Assembly: GCA_017484125.1 (NCBI GenBank)
Contig: JAFUTV010000012.1
Coordinates: forward strand, 29,314 to 93,313
From: Bacilli bacterium
GTDB taxonomy: Bacteria; Bacillota_I; Bacilli_A; RF39; UBA660
Direction of reading: 5' to 3'
Length of the DNA: 64,000 bases
The notes beneath the pieces were generated by a model that made no database searches, was not told the origin of the DNA, and was given only the letters and a program-made list of their open reading frames with translations. Shown piece after piece: positions 35,987 through 45,153 of this stretch. Positions within the stretch are counted from its first letter, which is position 1. Each line of letters begins with the position of its first letter. Both the position numbers and the translations under genes were made by a program.

Positions 35987-37336
35987 ATGAGAAATTATGA
36001 TTTGGAAGTACCTGTATCTGATAATAATTTATCGATTACAAAAAATTATGATAAGTGTATAACATGTGGATATTGTAGAAAAGCATGTGTTGTTGATGAA
36101 ACACAACAAGAAATGTTAAAAACTAATCCAAATAAAGAAATTGTTTGTATAAATTGTGGGCAATGTACTAATATATGTCCTACAGAATCACTTAGTGAAG
36201 TTTTTGCATATAAAAAAGTAAAGAGTATATTAAATAATAAAAATGGCAACACTATAGTTTTTAATATTGCACCTGCAGTTAGAGTTGCTTTGGCGGAAGA
36301 ATTTAATGCAAAAAATAGTATTAATGTTGAAAGTAAAATTGTAACTGCATTAAAAAAAATAGGTGCTGATTATGTTTTTGATATTACTTTTGGTGCAGAT
36401 CTTACTATTATGGAAGAAGCTATGGAGTTAGTTAACAGAATAAAAAATAATGGTGTTTTGCCTCAATTTACTTCTTGCTGTCCTGCATGGGTAAAATATT
36501 TAGAAATATATCATCCCGATTTCATTTCCAATTTATCAACTGCTAAAAGTCCAATTGCTATGCAAGGTACTATGATAAAAACATATTTTGCCAATATAAA
36601 AAAAATTGATCCTGAAAAAATAATAAATATTGTAGTGGCACCATGTACTGCAAAAAAAATGGAAATAGAAAGAGACGAAATAAACTATACTCAAAAAGAT
36701 ACTGATTATATATTAACTACCAGAGAACTTGCACTTCTTTTAAAAGAAGAAAATATTGATATAATGAATTTAGAAGAAACAAATTTTGATTCACCACTTG
36801 GCAAGGGATCATCTGCTGGTGTTATATTTGGAGCAAGTGGAGGAGTTTGTGAAGCTGCAATTAGAACTGCTTATTATTTTCTAACTGGTGAAAATATGAA
36901 AAAAGAAGATTTAGTATTATCCTCAATTAGAGGAAATAGTTCTATAAAAGAAGCAACAATAAATATTAATAATAGGAAAATAAAAGTTGCTGTATGTAAT
37001 GGTATTAAAAGTGCTGAAAGCATTATTTTAAAAATAAAAAACAAAGAAGTGAATTATGATTTTATTGAAGTAATGACATGCCTTGGAGGTTGTTCTGGTG
37101 GAGGTGGACAACCAAAAATAACTATGCTTGATATGTTAGAGGTAAAAGAAGATAGAATGAATACATTATATAAAGAAGATGAAAAAATGACATTAAGATT
37201 ATGTCATGAAAATCCTGAAATAAAAGAAATATATGCTAGTTATTTAGGTGTACCAAACAGCATAGTTGCAGAAAAACTTCTTCATACTAATTATAAAGAT
37301 AAATCTTATATGCTTGGAGGTAAAAAAAATGAATAA
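35987..37336 (+). CDS. [FeFe] hydrogenase, short form with two N-terminal 4Fe-4S clusters
   Basis: Cytoplasmic H2 evolution or uptake. 449 residues from ATG 35987 (AGGGTGG upstream; an in-frame GTG lies in that site). N-terminal clusters are CITCGYCRKAC and CINCGQCTNICP. H-cluster motifs are L1 TSCCPAW (Cys164), L2 VVAPCTAKK (Cys220; the usual Met before Pro-Cys is Ala) and L3 EVMTCLGGCSGGGGQP (Cys365, Cys369; usual MACPGGC). These changes near the active site differ from the CpI type. It overlaps the GltD-like gene by 8 bp, as in glutamate-synthase-linked group A2 loci. The maturases HydE, HydF and HydG are not in the window. Confidence 0.9.
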   Translation: MRNYDLEVPVSDNNLSITKNYDKCITCGYCRKACVVDETQQEMLKTNPNKEIVCINCGQCTNICPTESLSEVFAYKKVKSILNNKNGNTIVFNIAPAVRVALAEEFNAKNSINVESKIVTALKKIGADYVFDITFGADLTIMEEAMELVNRIKNNGVLPQFTSCCPAWVKYLEIYHPDFISNLSTAKSPIAMQGTMIKTYFANIKKIDPEKIINIVVAPCTAKKMEIERDEINYTQKDTDYILTTRELALLLKEENIDIMNLEETNFDSPLGKGSSAGVIFGASGGVCEAAIRTAYYFLTGENMKKEDLVLSSIRGNSSIKEATININNRKIKVAVCNGIKSAESIILKIKNKEVNYDFIEVMTCLGGCSGGGGQPKITMLDMLEVKEDRMNTLYKEDEKMTLRLCHENPEIKEIYASYLGVPNSIVAEKLLHTNYKDKSYMLGGKKNE

Positions 37337-38567
37337 TGTTAAAGAATTAATATCTAATTGTGAATCTTGTGTTACTAAACCATGCCAAGTTGGATGTCCT
37401 TTAAATATTGATATACCAGGTTTTATAGATAAAATAAAAGAAGAAAAATATGAAGAAGCATTTTTATTATTAAGTGAATATACTCCTTTGATGTCTTTAT
37501 GTGGTAGAATATGTCCTCATCAAGAACAATGTGAAGGAAGTTGTGTAAAAAAAATATCCTATAGTCCTGTAGAAATTGGTAAACTTGAAGCATTTGTTGG
37601 AGATTATGCTATTAATAATAATTTAAAAATAGATTATCCAAATAATACAAAATTCAATATTGCTGTAGTTGGTGGTGGCCCAGCAGGTTTATCTTGTGCA
37701 TATTTTTTAAGAAAAAATGGTTATGGTGTTACTATTTATGAAAAACATGATTATTTAGGTGGATTATTAGCTCATGGTATCCCCGAGTTTAAATTATCTA
37801 GAGATATAGTTAAAAAGGTGATTGATAAAATATTACAATTAGGTATTGATGTAAAGTATAATCAAGTATTGGGTAAGAATATATTACTTGATGATTTAAT
37901 TAATAATCATGATGCTGTTTTTATAGCAATAGGATCTAATGAATCAAATATTATGAATATTCCTAATGAAAATATTAATGGCGTATATAAAGGAAATGAA
38001 TTATTGGAAAATAAACTAATAATTGATTATAAAGATAAAGATGTTGTTATTATAGGTGGTGGTAATGTTGCAATGAATATTGCAAGTATTGCTAAAAAAA
38101 GTGGTGCTAGAAATGCAACAATTATTTATAGAAGAACTGAAGAAGATAGTCCAGCTGCAATAAGTGAGATTAATAGTGCAAAAGAAGATAAAGCAACATT
38201 TCTATTTGAACGTAATGTAATTAAAATTAATGGAGAAGATCATGTTAATAGCGTTGATGTAGTTAAAACAAAATCAATTAATAAAAAAGATATACCAGTA
38301 AATATTGAAGATAGTAAAGAAACTATTAAATGTGATATAGTAATTATTGCAATAGGATCTCACCCAGAGAAAATAGTTGAAAAAATGGATATAGAAAAAA
38401 CGCAAAGTGGTAAAATAAAAATAGATAATGATGGGCATACTTCAAGTGAAAAAATATTTGCCGGTGGAAATGTGGCTGGTTCAAAAGCAACAGTTTCATG
38501 GGCAGCAAAATCAGGAAGAAGTGCTGCAAAATCAATTATTGATTATTTAAATGAAAAAAAGATATAA
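37329..38567 (+). CDS. GltD-like FAD/NAD(P)-dependent oxidoreductase
   Basis: 412 residues from ATG 37329 (GGAGG upstream, 8-bp overlap with the hydrogenase). The N-terminal iron-sulfur region holds CESCVTKPCQVGCP and CGRICPHQEQCEGSC. The FAD site is VVGGGPAGLSCAYFLRKNG, the NAD(P) site VVIIGGGNVAMN, and the C-terminal FAD loop IFAGGNVAGSKATV. It resembles the glutamate synthase small subunit and NfnB. With the hydrogenase it probably couples NAD(P)H and H2. It is not a true GltD, since no gltB is present. Confidence 0.88.
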   Translation: MNNVKELISNCESCVTKPCQVGCPLNIDIPGFIDKIKEEKYEEAFLLLSEYTPLMSLCGRICPHQEQCEGSCVKKISYSPVEIGKLEAFVGDYAINNNLKIDYPNNTKFNIAVVGGGPAGLSCAYFLRKNGYGVTIYEKHDYLGGLLAHGIPEFKLSRDIVKKVIDKILQLGIDVKYNQVLGKNILLDDLINNHDAVFIAIGSNESNIMNIPNENINGVYKGNELLENKLIIDYKDKDVVIIGGGNVAMNIASIAKKSGARNATIIYRRTEEDSPAAISEINSAKEDKATFLFERNVIKINGEDHVNSVDVVKTKSINKKDIPVNIEDSKETIKCDIVIIAIGSHPEKIVEKMDIEKTQSGKIKIDNDGHTSSEKIFAGGNVAGSKATVSWAAKSGRSAAKSIIDYLNEKKI

Positions 38568-38586
38568 AATAATTATATCTTTTTTA
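38555..38586. terminator. Bidirectional terminator
   Basis: Thirteen-bp stem AAAAAAGATATAA/TTATATCTTTTTT overlapping both convergent stop codons. Confidence 0.85.
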
Positions 38587-40383
38587 TCTGTGTCTTTTTT
38601 TCGTTGTTTCAATAATATTTGCTCTTGCTTCATCTAAAGTAATATTATATGTAGAAGAATAGATATTAATAAATTCTTCTTTTTCATCATTACTTAATTT
38701 ATTTAACCAATCTTCACCATATTTTCTAGCTACATTATTAACATAATTTTTGAATGGCTCTATATTTTTTGTGTTTTGATTATCTATTTCTTCACTTATA
38801 ACATTAGGTTTAATATCATATACTATAGAATATAAATTAGTAAAAATATCTTTTTCACTATTATTCATAAAATTTTGCCATGATATACCATATTTAATTT
38901 CCATTTGCTTAATAAATTCATTTAACTTAATAATATATTCGTTTCTATCTTCATCATTTAAATTATTATCTTTATTAATGTTTGCATTATCTACTTTCTT
39001 ACTCTTTTTAATATTATTAGTAATATGTATATCAAAACAAAATTTATTTGAATCAATATCATTTGCATATGAATTCTTAATTATTTGTTTTTTAATATTT
39101 TTAATATAATTAGGATCATTTCTTAATATTCCTACAGTTATTTCTTGCATTATTTTATGCATATCATATTCACTAAATATAATATTTTTACCATTTTTAC
39201 CTTTAATAACAATTTCTTGAAAACCATTATTATTACAAAAATCAACAATTGAATTATTAATACCTGATTTAATATATTGTAATATATTATTTTTCCAATT
39301 TTTAGAATTTAAATCTTTACTAGAATATCCTATCATATTAGAAATTGAAGAATTACTAACGGATTTATTATTTTCTTTTGCATTATTTTCATAATATTCA
39401 CATTTTCTTTTTAAATCACTTAATAACTTATTTGCAGCTCTAATAGCTAGATAATCAGTAAATGATATTTCTTTACCTATATATGATATAACGTCATCCC
39501 TATGATTTAATATCCACTTTTTAGTAACACTTTCAATAGATTGTTCAATTACTTTACCTCTTTTTTCATTAAATGATTGTATTTTACCATATTTATCATG
39601 TAATGGTTCTGACCCATAACCAATCCAATTATCTATTTTCCCAGAAAGTATTGGTGGTTCTTTAATATTTTCAACTAAATTAGGCTCTAAATCTTTAATT
39701 TCCTGTAAAATATCAATATATTTTGAAATATTATTACTAGAAGAATAAATAATAAATGTATCATCTCTATTAACAAATTCATTAAATTTAAAATAGTAAG
39801 GAACTTGATGCTTTTCACATAATTCTACAAATAAATTAGCAAATCTATGTAAGTAAATAGATTCAATATTTAAATATAGACGGTGTTCAACATTATCCAT
39901 TTTATCTTTTTTACCAGTTAAGTATCTAGAGTAAACATGTTGCCAAGAACTGCCTTCACCAAATGCATTCCATCTATATTTATCCATAGCTTTATCTAAA
40001 TCTTTATATTCTTTTTTAGAGAACATTATATCTTGTGCTTCTTGTTTAGTTTTAACATCAGGAATGGTTGATAAATATTTTCTTAACTTAATTAAATCTT
40101 TATCAAAACTATGTTGTTGATAACCTTTAATAAAATCTATTCTTGACATATTTACTATACTATTTTTCCATTTATTAAACATATTTGCATAAAATATATC
40201 TGCATCTTTTTCATTATATTGTCCTACATAATTCTTTTCTCTCATTTTATTTAAATTATTATAAAATCCACCAAATCCTTCAGAACTCTTAGCGTATACT
40301 CTTATAATTTTTTCTATGTTAGTTTCATCTTCAATAGGATTAGAGACAAGATTATATATATCAATTAATTCCATGGTATTCAC
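38584..40383 (-). CDS. Large protein with a HopA1-like region and C-terminal repeats
   Basis: 599 residues, soluble, Asn- and Lys-rich. Residues about 155-285 (VEHRLYLNIESIYLHRFANL, YYFKFNEF, RDDTFIIYSS, IGYGSEP, QSFNEKRGK) follow the layout of the HopA1 effector family, also found in many Gram-positive proteins of unknown role. The match is from memory of the family. The C-terminus has two copies of a 40-residue repeat, KYGISWQNFMNNSEKDIF and KYGEDWLNKLSNDEKEEF. No signal or membrane segment. Its start overlaps the stop of the upstream 173-residue gene by 4 bp, so they are translationally coupled. Confidence 0.65.
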   Translation of the reverse strand: MNTMELIDIYNLVSNPIEDETNIEKIIRVYAKSSEGFGGFYNNLNKMREKNYVGQYNEKDADIFYANMFNKWKNSIVNMSRIDFIKGYQQHSFDKDLIKLRKYLSTIPDVKTKQEAQDIMFSKKEYKDLDKAMDKYRWNAFGEGSSWQHVYSRYLTGKKDKMDNVEHRLYLNIESIYLHRFANLFVELCEKHQVPYYFKFNEFVNRDDTFIIYSSSNNISKYIDILQEIKDLEPNLVENIKEPPILSGKIDNWIGYGSEPLHDKYGKIQSFNEKRGKVIEQSIESVTKKWILNHRDDVISYIGKEISFTDYLAIRAANKLLSDLKRKCEYYENNAKENNKSVSNSSISNMIGYSSKDLNSKNWKNNILQYIKSGINNSIVDFCNNNGFQEIVIKGKNGKNIIFSEYDMHKIMQEITVGILRNDPNYIKNIKKQIIKNSYANDIDSNKFCFDIHITNNIKKSKKVDNANINKDNNLNDEDRNEYIIKLNEFIKQMEIKYGISWQNFMNNSEKDIFTNLYSIVYDIKPNVISEEIDNQNTKNIEPFKNYVNNVARKYGEDWLNKLSNDEKEEFINIYSSTYNITLDEARANIIETTKKRHR

Positions 40384-40901
40384 CTACTTTTCATTTTTTC
40401 ATTTACTTTTCTTATTTCTTCTTTAATAATATTATCAAAATCTAATATTTCAATTATTTGTGATAATTCATCTAATTCTTGATCTTTTGTCCATACTATT
40501 TTAAAGAAATAATTATAATTTAATTCGAAATGACTAAATCTTTGTGGATTACTATCCGTAAAATAGTTATTTTTTAGATTTCTTAAGTCTATCTTTTCCA
40601 ATTGTTCAATTATAGAATTATCTATTTCTTCTTTATAAGTTATTGTTTCTTGTGAATAGTTGCTATTAAATCCATAATATGAATGACTAACTATTTTATT
40701 CCATATCATTTTTTGCCTATTAAAATCATATTCGGCTACCAATTCAATGGATGTTGTAGTTGGAGTACCAAAATCAATATCTCCTGACATAAAATGATAA
40801 TATTCTAGTTTTATTTGAGTTATATTAAATGGATTTCTATTACTTTTAATTTCCAAATTTTCATTTAGTAGATCACTAAAATCGTCAAATTTACTATTCA
40901 T
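40380..40901 (-). CDS. Hypothetical protein, partner of the HopA1-like gene
   Basis: 173 residues, acidic, no membrane segment, no recognised domain. Segments FNITQIKLEYYHFMSGDID and FSHFELNYNYFFKIVW suggest a beta-rich fold. GGAGG precedes ATG, with TGTTATAAT at 40922-40930 on the minus strand as the -10 of the operon. Because it is cotranscribed and coupled with the 599-residue protein it may bind or modulate it, possibly as a chaperone or immunity-like partner (inference from order only). Confidence 0.7.
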   Translation of the reverse strand: MNSKFDDFSDLLNENLEIKSNRNPFNITQIKLEYYHFMSGDIDFGTPTTTSIELVAEYDFNRQKMIWNKIVSHSYYGFNSNYSQETITYKEEIDNSIIEQLEKIDLRNLKNNYFTDSNPQRFSHFELNYNYFFKIVWTKDQELDELSQIIEILDFDNIIKEEIRKVNEKMKSR

Positions 40902-40952
40902 ATGTAATCCTCCAATTAATTGTATTATAACATATATTCGGGTAAAATAAAT

Positions 40953-41377
40953 ATGGAATATGATCTAATTAAACATAGAAAGAAGATGCTGATTATTAAG
41001 GATTTAATAATATATTTTAGTAGAGCAGATAAAAATTATAATGTTGGTTTTATAGAAAAAGGCAATACTCAAATAGTCGCAGAATATGTTAAAAAATTAC
41101 AAATGATGAATTGTTTAGGATAGAACCATTAATTGAATATGCAAAAGATTATAATACATGTATAAAGAAAGCTTAAAAAAGAGTTGGAAATGCTCCTGTT
41201 AAAGAGAATATACCTAATATTAGTGACTATGATGTTATTTATATTTTAACTCCAATTTATTGGGGAACTTATGCTCCTGAAATTGAAAGTGCTGTTATTT
41301 TTGATGATGCTTTAGCTATACAAGGTTGTAAAGTAAATGATTCAAAGGAAACAGTAAATAAATGGATTAATAAATAA
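40953..41377 (+). pseudogene. Flavodoxin pseudogene
   Basis: An N-terminal piece reads LIIYFSRADKNYNVGFIEKG followed by NTQIVAEYVKKL, typical of flavodoxin. The frame breaks near 41100. The next frame reads DELFRIEPLIEYAKDYNTC, hits an in-frame TAA at 41174, then resumes with ISDYDVIYILTPIYWGTYAP. About 50 codons with the FMN-loop THEGS-type motif are deleted, and it ends ALAIQGCKVNDSKETVNKWI. It has at least one frameshift, one stop and one deletion, and no clear ribosome site. It explains most of the 592-bp gap before 41494. Confidence 0.85.
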
Positions 41378-41493
41378 AATAGTAAACATAAAGTAAATCA
41401 AGTGTAAAAACTATTTTTAATTGAATAAAATATGTTATAATTTAATTGTAATAATAGGCTGATATAGACATATTGTAAGGAGATGGTAAAGAT

Positions 41494-42669
41494 ATGTTAA
41501 GGTCAAAAGTAGGACATAGTATTAATGCAGATAGTTTTAATGCAGGTGTTGAAACTGCAAAAAGTGCAATGGAAGGATTAAATAACACTAAAGTTGGTTT
41601 TTTATTTACTTCTGTAAATAATGATATTAAAGAAGTAATTAATGGTGTAGAAAGTGTTAGCCAAGGAAGTTTTCCTGTTATTGGTTGTACTAGTTCAGGA
41701 ATGATTATGACAAATGATGGAATAATTAGCTCTGAAAATGGATTTGCTGGTATGATGATGCTTGATGATGAAAATATGAGTATTGGTGTTGCATGTTCAA
41801 AATCTGGAAGTGATGCCAGAGCAATTGGTAGAGAAGTTGCAAAGAAAGCAATGGCAAATGCTAATAAAAATGTTAGTCCAGCATATTTTTATATGGTGGC
41901 TAGTCCAAAAGAAGAAGAATACTATTTAATGGGTATTCAAGATGTAATTGGAAGAGTTCCAATGTTTGGTGGAAGTGCAGCAGATGATACTGTTGAAGGT
42001 AAATGGAGCATTTACTTAAATGATGAAATATTTAGTGATGGTGTTGCAGTTGCTTTTATTTACACTGATAATATAATTGCAACAACATATACTGGTGCAT
42101 TTAACGAAAGTAAAAACGTTGGTATTGTTACTGAAGTTAAAGATGATCGTAGAATTGTTTCAATTGATGGTGTTCCAGCACTTAAAAAATATGGTGAATG
42201 GATAAATGCAACTGATGAAGAATTAAATGGATTAAATCTACTTGCTACTTCAATTACTAAACCTTTAGGTGTAAAAGACCAAGTTGGAAATCTAACTGTA
42301 GTTCGTCATCCAATGGTTGGTAATGTTGAAGACAGTACAATTAATGTTGGAAATAAAGTTGTAAAAAATACGGCTTTAATACAATTAGAAGCTACTGTTG
42401 ATGAATTAATTAATTCAACAGAAGATACTCTAAATGATGTAACTAAAAAAGTTGGTGAAGAAATTGGAGCCTACTTCTTAGTACATTGTGGAGGAAGAAA
42501 ATTAGGTATTGGTGATAGAATAGATGAAGTTCATAAAAAATTAGTTGCAGCATCTAATGGTGTTCCATTTATTACTATATTTACTTTTGGCGAATATGGA
42601 TATAATGAAAATTCTGCAAATATGTGTGGTGGATTAATGTTATCGTTCACAGCATTTGGTAAAAATTAG
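41494..42669 (+). CDS. FIST-domain protein
   Basis: 391 residues that form FIST-N (about 30-215: VGFLFTSVNNDIKEVI, VIGCTSSGMI, GGSAADDTVEG) and FIST-C (about 220-385: KYGEWINATDEELNGLN, FLVHCGGRKLGIGDRIDEV, FGEYGYNENSANMCGGLM). FIST proteins are predicted small-ligand sensors, usually linked to signalling domains. Here it stands alone, 8 bp before an aldehyde dehydrogenase. TGTTATAAT at 41433-41441 is the likely promoter. The ribosome site AAGGAG is 11 bp from the ATG, somewhat far. Confidence 0.88.
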   Translation: MLRSKVGHSINADSFNAGVETAKSAMEGLNNTKVGFLFTSVNNDIKEVINGVESVSQGSFPVIGCTSSGMIMTNDGIISSENGFAGMMMLDDENMSIGVACSKSGSDARAIGREVAKKAMANANKNVSPAYFYMVASPKEEEYYLMGIQDVIGRVPMFGGSAADDTVEGKWSIYLNDEIFSDGVAVAFIYTDNIIATTYTGAFNESKNVGIVTEVKDDRRIVSIDGVPALKKYGEWINATDEELNGLNLLATSITKPLGVKDQVGNLTVVRHPMVGNVEDSTINVGNKVVKNTALIQLEATVDELINSTEDTLNDVTKKVGEEIGAYFLVHCGGRKLGIGDRIDEVHKKLVAASNGVPFITIFTFGEYGYNENSANMCGGLMLSFTAFGKN

Positions 42670-42677
42670 GAGGTTAT

Positions 42678-44114
42678 ATGAAGAATTTAGTTAATGGTAA
42701 GGAAGTAGATTCAGTTAGTAAAGAAGTAGTAGAAATTACTAATCCGTATACAAATGAATTAATAGATACAGTTCCATCTTCAAATGAAGAAGATGTTGAC
42801 ATTTGTGTAAAATATGCTAAAGAAGCACAAAAAAAATGGGCTGAAGTTCCACTTCATGAAAGAGGAAGAATATTAGAAAAGTTTGCTGATTTAGTAGATA
42901 GAGATGCGGAAGAACTAGCTCAAACACTATGTTTAGAAACAGGAAAACCTATCAAAGAAGCTCGTATAGAAATATCAAATACTAGAATATTTGTCTCTTC
43001 ATATGTTGAAAGAGCAAAACATTTGTATGGAATTAATATTCCTGTTGGAAATGAACCTGGACAAGAAAATACAATGCAATTTACTATTAGACAACCTTTA
43101 GGTGTAGTTGCTTGTATAATTCCTTTTAATTTTCCATGTGACCTATTTGGACAAAAAGTACCTAGTGCTTTAATTATGGGAAATTCTGTTATTGTTAAAC
43201 CATCAACATATAACCCATTAACATTACACAAATATTGTTTATTATTAAAAGAAGCTGGAGTTTTAGATGGAGTTATTAACTGTTTATCTGGACCTGGACC
43301 TATTGTAGGGCAAGCTTTAGCTCGTCATAAAGATGTTCATTTAGTAACATTAACTGGTTCTACTGCAGTTGGTAAAGAAACTATGGCTACTGCATCTGAA
43401 AACTTAACACATGTAATGCTTGAACTTGGTGGAAATGATGCCTTTATTTTAGATAAGGATGGGGATATTGACTTAGCCGTTGAAGAAATGGTATGGGGAA
43501 GATTATATAATACTGGTCAAGTATGTTGTGCAAGTAAAAGATTCTTAATTCATAATGATGTTAAAGAAGAATTTACTCAAAAAGTAATTGATAGAATAAA
43601 GAAAATAAAAACAGGTAATCCAATTGATGAAGATACTGAATTGGGTTGTTTAATCAATGAAAAGGCTGCCATTAAAGTAGAAGAACAAGTAAATAAAACA
43701 GTTTCACAAGGAGCTAAAATAGTTCTTGGTGGAAAAAGAGATGGTGCTTTTTATGAGCCAACTGTTTTAGTAGATGTAAATAAAAATATGGATGTAATGA
43801 AAGATATGGAAATATTTGGACCAGTAATTCCTATTTGTGGTTTTGATACAATTGATGAAGCAATAGAAATCGCTAATCAATCTGTTTATGGATTATGCGG
43901 CTGTATTATTACAGGAGATACTAATAATGCCTTTAAAGTTGCTTCAAAACTTGAAGTAGGTGGAGCAATAATTAATGGTGCAAGTTTCTTCCGTTCTGCA
44001 GAAATGCCATTTGGTGGTTGGAAACATTCAGGAATTGGTAATGAAGGAATTGCAACAACACTACAAGAAATGTCTAGAATAAAAACGATAATATTAAAAA
44101 ATGTATTAAAGTAA
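42678..44114 (+). CDS. NAD(P)-dependent aldehyde dehydrogenase
   Basis: 478 residues, ALDH superfamily, oxidising an aldehyde to a carboxylate. Motifs are IIPFNFP, VKPSTYNP, FTGST-type TLTGSTAVGKE, the general base Glu249 in LELGGND, the nucleophile Cys283 in TGQVCCASKR, EIFGPVIPI and the C-terminal MPFGGWKHSGIGNEG. It is closest in feel to the succinate-semialdehyde/lactaldehyde dehydrogenase group, but the substrate cannot be assigned. AGGAGG precedes ATG. It shares an operon with the FIST protein, which may sense its substrate or product (inference). Confidence 0.92.
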   Translation: MKNLVNGKEVDSVSKEVVEITNPYTNELIDTVPSSNEEDVDICVKYAKEAQKKWAEVPLHERGRILEKFADLVDRDAEELAQTLCLETGKPIKEARIEISNTRIFVSSYVERAKHLYGINIPVGNEPGQENTMQFTIRQPLGVVACIIPFNFPCDLFGQKVPSALIMGNSVIVKPSTYNPLTLHKYCLLLKEAGVLDGVINCLSGPGPIVGQALARHKDVHLVTLTGSTAVGKETMATASENLTHVMLELGGNDAFILDKDGDIDLAVEEMVWGRLYNTGQVCCASKRFLIHNDVKEEFTQKVIDRIKKIKTGNPIDEDTELGCLINEKAAIKVEEQVNKTVSQGAKIVLGGKRDGAFYEPTVLVDVNKNMDVMKDMEIFGPVIPICGFDTIDEAIEIANQSVYGLCGCIITGDTNNAFKVASKLEVGGAIINGASFFRSAEMPFGGWKHSGIGNEGIATTLQEMSRIKTIILKNVLK

Positions 44115-44137
44115 AACGATTTGTTTTACTTTTTTTT
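44108..44137 (+). terminator. Terminator after the aldehyde dehydrogenase
   Basis: AAAGTAAAAC/GTTTTACTTT stem with T-run. Confidence 0.85.
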
Positions 44138-44259
44138 AAAAAAAAATATAATAATAAATTGTATTTGTAAATAAATAAAATTTATATAGTGTTAAAATGG
44201 ATTAGTTGCATTTTTATATTTAATACTATATAATTTTATTTAGAAGGGAAGAAGTTTAT

Positions 44260-45153
44260 ATGGGATTAATTTTAAAAGATGTATCAAAGTCTTATGGTAC
44301 AAAAAAAGTGGTTGATAATATATCTATTACTTTGGATAAACCAGAAGTATTTGGCTTATTAGGTACTAATGGTGCAGGTAAAACAACAACAATAAGAATG
44401 CTTTTAGGTATACTAAAAAAAGATAGTGGAGAAATTACTTGGAATGGTAAAAAAGTAGATAGAAAAAAAGTTAATTTTGGCTATTTACCTGAAGAAAGAG
44501 GAGTTTATCCTAAGGTGAAAATAATGGATCAATTATTATATTTTGCACAGTTAAAAGGAATGAATAATGATGAAGCCATTAAATCGATTAATAAATGGGC
44601 TAAAAAAATAAAAGTTGAGGAATATTTAGATATGCCTGCTGAAAAATTATCAAAAGGTAATCAACAAAAAATTCAATTTTTAACTGCTGTCATTCATGAT
44701 CCTGAATTAATAGTTTTAGATGAACCATTTTCTGGTTTAGATCCAGTTAATACTGAAATATTAAAAAAGGTGATTATTGAATTGGTTGATAATGGTAAAT
44801 ATATTATTATGTCTGCACATGAAATGCATACTATTGAAGAGTTTTGTTCTGATGTTGTAATTTTAAATAGAGGAAAAACTGTTTTACAAGGAAATTTAAA
44901 TGATATTAAAAATTCATATCCTGCTAATAGAGTTATAGTAGAAACTAATACAAATATTAAGGATGTTATTAAAGAATTAAATTTAAAAATAGAGAATGCT
45001 CATGATAATAATTATGTAGTTTTAATTGATGATGAAGATCAAGGTCATAAGTTGTTAGAAAAACTTGTAAAAAATAAGGTGATTATTAATAAATTTGAAA
45101 TACAAAAACCAACACTTAATGATATATTTATAGAGAAAGCAGGTGAAAGATAA
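44260..45153 (+). CDS. ABC transporter ATP-binding protein (NatA-like)
   Basis: 297 residues. Walker A LGTNGAGKTTTIRM, Q-loop in FGYLPEERGVY, signature LSKGNQQKIQF, Walker B LIVLDEPFSGLDP, and H-loop MSAHEM. The C-terminal 80 residues form the regulatory extension seen in NatA/YhaQ-type exporters. Paired with the NatB-like permease, whose start overlaps its stop by 1 bp. The substrate is probably Na+, a peptide or a drug. AGAAGGGAAG is the ribosome site. Confidence 0.93.
   Translation: MGLILKDVSKSYGTKKVVDNISITLDKPEVFGLLGTNGAGKTTTIRMLLGILKKDSGEITWNGKKVDRKKVNFGYLPEERGVYPKVKIMDQLLYFAQLKGMNNDEAIKSINKWAKKIKVEEYLDMPAEKLSKGNQQKIQFLTAVIHDPELIVLDEPFSGLDPVNTEILKKVIIELVDNGKYIIMSAHEMHTIEEFCSDVVILNRGKTVLQGNLNDIKNSYPANRVIVETNTNIKDVIKELNLKIENAHDNNYVVLIDDEDQGHKLLEKLVKNKVIINKFEIQKPTLNDIFIEKAGER

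Noticed and set aside
42920..43231. Minus-strand 103-residue frame inside the aldehyde dehydrogenase
   Set aside because: It is the complement of a well-conserved coding region, with no ribosome site.
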